DNA of 64,000 nucleotides from JBMOUD01 sp049319665 (GTDB lineage Bacteria > Pseudomonadota > Gammaproteobacteria > Enterobacterales > Enterobacteriaceae), in the NCBI RefSeq assembly GCF_049319665.1, contig NZ_JBMOUD010000007.1:1-64000 (forward strand), written 5' to 3'. Made by a program: the position numbers and the translations under genes. The notes under the pieces were generated by a model that worked only from the letters and a program-made list of their open reading frames with translations, was not told the DNA's origin and made no database searches. Within the stretch, counting starts at the first letter, position 1. Every line of letters begins with the position of its first letter. Of this stretch, positions 62,143 through 64,000 are shown piece after piece.

Positions 62143-62172
62143 AAAAAAACCGCCAGGCATTGCTGGCGGTTT
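62143..62172. terminator. Terminator between sfsB and mdh
   Basis: AAACCGCCAG/CTGGCGGTTT with a 6-nt loop. On the minus strand it is followed by a T-run of seven, so it mainly serves mdh; on the plus strand a short TTT can serve sfsB. Confidence 0.88.
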
Positions 62173-62257
62173 ACATTACATCGATTGCTGATACCAAATA
62201 AGCGTTAATACATTCGCAACAGGTTATCTGACATCATTCAAATAGCGAATATACGCA

Positions 62258-63196
62258 TCAGTTATTAATAAACTGTTCGCCTAGTTGAATGTCTTTACGC
62301 AATACCTCTAGCATATCGTCCAGAGATTTCTGCTCAAAAGCGCTTAAAGGGCCGATATCTTTCAGCTCTGCGATGCCATTTTTACCCAGTAAAACCGGCT
62401 GTGCGAAGAAACGTGTGTATTCACCTTTTCCTTCTACATAAGCGCACTCAACAACATTACTTTCGCCTTGCAATGCACGAACCAGCGACAGGCCAAAACG
62501 CGCTGCAGCCTGGCCCATCGATAATGTAGCTGACCCGCCGCCCGCTTTGGCTTCTACAACTTCAGTACCTGCATTCTGAATACGTTTGGTTAATTCAGCA
62601 GCCTCTGACTCCGTAAATTTCACACCAGGAACCTGAGACAACAGAGGAAGAATCGTCACCCCTGAATGGCCACCAACGACAGGAATATCCAATTGTTCAG
62701 GATGCTTACCTTTCAGTTCGGCCACAAAAGTATTAGAGCGAATTGCATCAAGGGTAGTGACACCAAAGAGTTTGTTCTTATCATAGACACCGGCCTTTTT
62801 AAGTACTTCAGCAGCTATAGCCACCGTCGTATTTACCGGGTTAGTAATAATGCCGATCAAAGCTTTTGGGCTGGTTTCTGCAATTTGTTGTACCAGATTA
62901 CGTACAATACCTGCGTTAACATTAAAAAGATCGGAGCGATCCATACCAGGTTTACGTGCCACTCCTGCAGAAATCAGCACGATATCAGCACCGACCAGAG
63001 CAGGTTTAGCATCTTCGCCACTAAAGCCTTTAATTTTTACGGCCGTAGGGATGTGGCTCAGATCGACAGCAACACCAGGGGTGACAGGTGCGATATCGTA
63101 CAGAGAGAGTTCAGAACCAGAAGGTAATTGGGTCTTGAGTAGAAGGGCGAGGGCTTGGCCGATACCACCGGCTGCACCTAGAACGGCAACTTTCAT
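62258..63196 (-). CDS. mdh: Malate dehydrogenase
   Basis: TCA-cycle enzyme oxidising malate to oxaloacetate with NAD+. 312 residues as in E. coli. NAD loop VAVLGAAGGIGQ, substrate arginines in GVARKPGMDRSD, catalytic His in VVGGHSGVTILP. ATG 63196 starts MKVAVLG; the frame is open to 63256. Divergent from argR. Confidence 0.97.
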   Translation of the reverse strand: MKVAVLGAAGGIGQALALLLKTQLPSGSELSLYDIAPVTPGVAVDLSHIPTAVKIKGFSGEDAKPALVGADIVLISAGVARKPGMDRSDLFNVNAGIVRNLVQQIAETSPKALIGIITNPVNTTVAIAAEVLKKAGVYDKNKLFGVTTLDAIRSNTFVAELKGKHPEQLDIPVVGGHSGVTILPLLSQVPGVKFTESEAAELTKRIQNAGTEVVEAKAGGGSATLSMGQAAARFGLSLVRALQGESNVVECAYVEGKGEYTRFFAQPVLLGKNGIAELKDIGPLSAFEQKSLDDMLEVLRKDIQLGEQFINN

Positions 63197-63593
63197 CCTA
63201 TACTCCTTTATTATCAGTAAGTTAAATTCTTCACAACTTCTTTTGCCACATGACATTAATCAACAATAAGCACAAACACAATTACCAGATCGATAGATTG
63301 GGAGGCCACGCAGTAATTAACGCTATATGGCAGAATAACCTTGGTTTTTTCTATTAACATCAGTCGATTAATAAAGATTAATCTTCAGTGAATACATGCA
63401 GCGTAGGGATTAACCATTAATAACACTAGACCTGTTGTTGGTATTTGGACAATATCATTTTCATAACACAGCATTTACCACGCAGTGCTACCGAGATGCA
63501 TTGATTTGACATATTTATTACTTTGTTAGCATCATGATATCTTTGATAGTACTAAGATTATCATGGCATGATGCATTTTATGCGTTAATGGTT

Positions 63594-63631
63594 ATTGCAT
63601 AAAAATTCATTAATATGCATAATCATACTAA
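63594..63631. promoter_or_regulatory. Two tandem ARG boxes upstream of argR
   Basis: The cores TGCATAAAAATTCA (63596-63609; one mismatch to TGAATWWWWATTCA) and TGCATAATCATACT (63616-63629; weaker) define two 18-bp boxes separated by 2 bp. E. coli argR also has paired boxes 2 bp apart, for self-repression. The rest of 63197-63593 is the mdh/argR promoter region without a gene. Confidence 0.8.
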
Positions 63632-63657
63632 TAATGTCATGATCCTACGGGTGTAAA

Positions 63658-64000
63658 ATGCGCAATCCTGCTAAACAGGAAGATCTAATTAAAGCGTTTA
63701 AAGCGCTGTTAAAAGAAGAGAAATTTAGTTCTCAAGGTGAGATTGTTATTGCATTGCAAGATGAAGGCTTTGAAAACATCAATCAATCAAAAGTCTCTCG
63801 TATGCTCACTAAATTTGGTGCAGTACGCACGCGCAACGCTAAAATGGAAATGGTGTACTGCTTACCAGCTGAAATTGGTGTACCGACAACAACTAGCCCG
63901 CTGAAAAATCTGGTCTTGGATATTGATTATAACGAATCGGTCGTCGTTATTCGTACCAGTCCAGGAGCCGCACAGCTGATCGCACGACTGCTTGACTCAT
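63658..64000 (+). CDS. argR: Arginine repressor ArgR (N-terminal part, cut by window end)
   Basis: 114 codons of ArgR are present, from ATG 63658 (MRNPAKQEDLIKAFKALLKE) to the window edge. The winged helix is complete (SSQGEIVIAL, NQSKVSRMLTKFGAVRTRNA), and most of the arginine-binding hexamerisation domain is visible to AAQLIARLLDS. E. coli ArgR has 156 residues, so about 40 are missing. Its two ARG boxes lie 27 nt upstream. Confidence 0.95.
   Translation, partial: MRNPAKQEDLIKAFKALLKEEKFSSQGEIVIALQDEGFENINQSKVSRMLTKFGAVRTRNAKMEMVYCLPAEIGVPTTTSPLKNLVLDIDYNESVVVIRTSPGAAQLIARLLDS

Overview
The window is chromosomal DNA of an enterobacterium. Its gene order (mgtA-treR-treBC-nrdDG at one end; yhbPQ, ubiT/ubiUV, deaD-nlpI-pnp-rpsO-truB-rbfA-infB-nusA-rimP-metY, leuU-secG-glmM-folP-ftsH-rlmE/yhbY-greA-dacB-pmrAB-obgE-rpmA-rplU/ispB-sfsB-mdh/argR at the other) is that of Enterobacterales. 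The phn cluster, the pmrAB pair beside dacB and protein identities judged by eye point to Yersiniaceae, most likely Yersinia or a close relative. Species cannot be fixed from this window. All identifications rest on reading the sequence and recalling family members; no search was run.

Layout. 1-515: part of a structured repeat (copy A). 516-3480: mgtA on the minus strand with an intact mgtL-type leader peptide. 3670-7909: trehalose regulator, PTS transporter and trehalose-6-phosphate hydrolase with a palindromic TreR operator. 8019-10789: anaerobic ribonucleotide reductase nrdDG with two NrdR boxes exactly 31 bp apart. 10796-11830: accessory patch with a RelB/ParE-type toxin-antitoxin pair, a decayed MazF-like toxin remnant and a long perfect palindrome. 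12029-21278: a divergent S-adenosylhomocysteine-hydrolase-like gene, then phnFGHIJKLMNP, a full carbon-phosphorus lyase set without phnCDE or phnO. 21279-21719: a second, unrelated structured repeat with hairpins and an 18-bp tandem array. 21720-33209: yhbP, yhbQ, an OprB-type porin, a DUF1543 gene, yhbS, the anaerobic ubiquinone genes ubiT/ubiUV, an ABC-2 exporter lacking an ATPase gene, and yhbW. 33255-52543: the conserved translation, RNA-decay and cell-envelope core, with two tRNA genes. 52646-56037: greA leader, dacB and the PmrAB two-component system. 56085-56780: repeat copy B, a roughly 650-bp imperfect inverted repeat. 56804-64000: obgE, a decayed yhbE, rpmA, rplU, ispB, an orphan Mu-type DNA-binding gene in AT-rich DNA, sfsB, mdh and the start of argR with two ARG boxes.

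How the genes work together. Several blocks serve life without oxygen: NrdDG makes deoxynucleotides anaerobically and UbiTUV makes ubiquinone without O2. TreRBC and the phn genes scavenge trehalose and phosphonates. MgtA and PmrAB fit together as responses to low Mg2+ and cationic or metal stress at the envelope. The minus-strand block from rimP to nlpI is the usual operon joining translation initiation, transcription elongation and RNA decay.

The less ordinary items are the repeat element whose stem sequences differ between copies but still pair, the hydrolase-like protein that has lost most catalytic residues, the ATPase-less exporter, the yhbE remnant, the TA graveyard, and an orphan terminator suggesting an unannotated small RNA near 24.4 kb.
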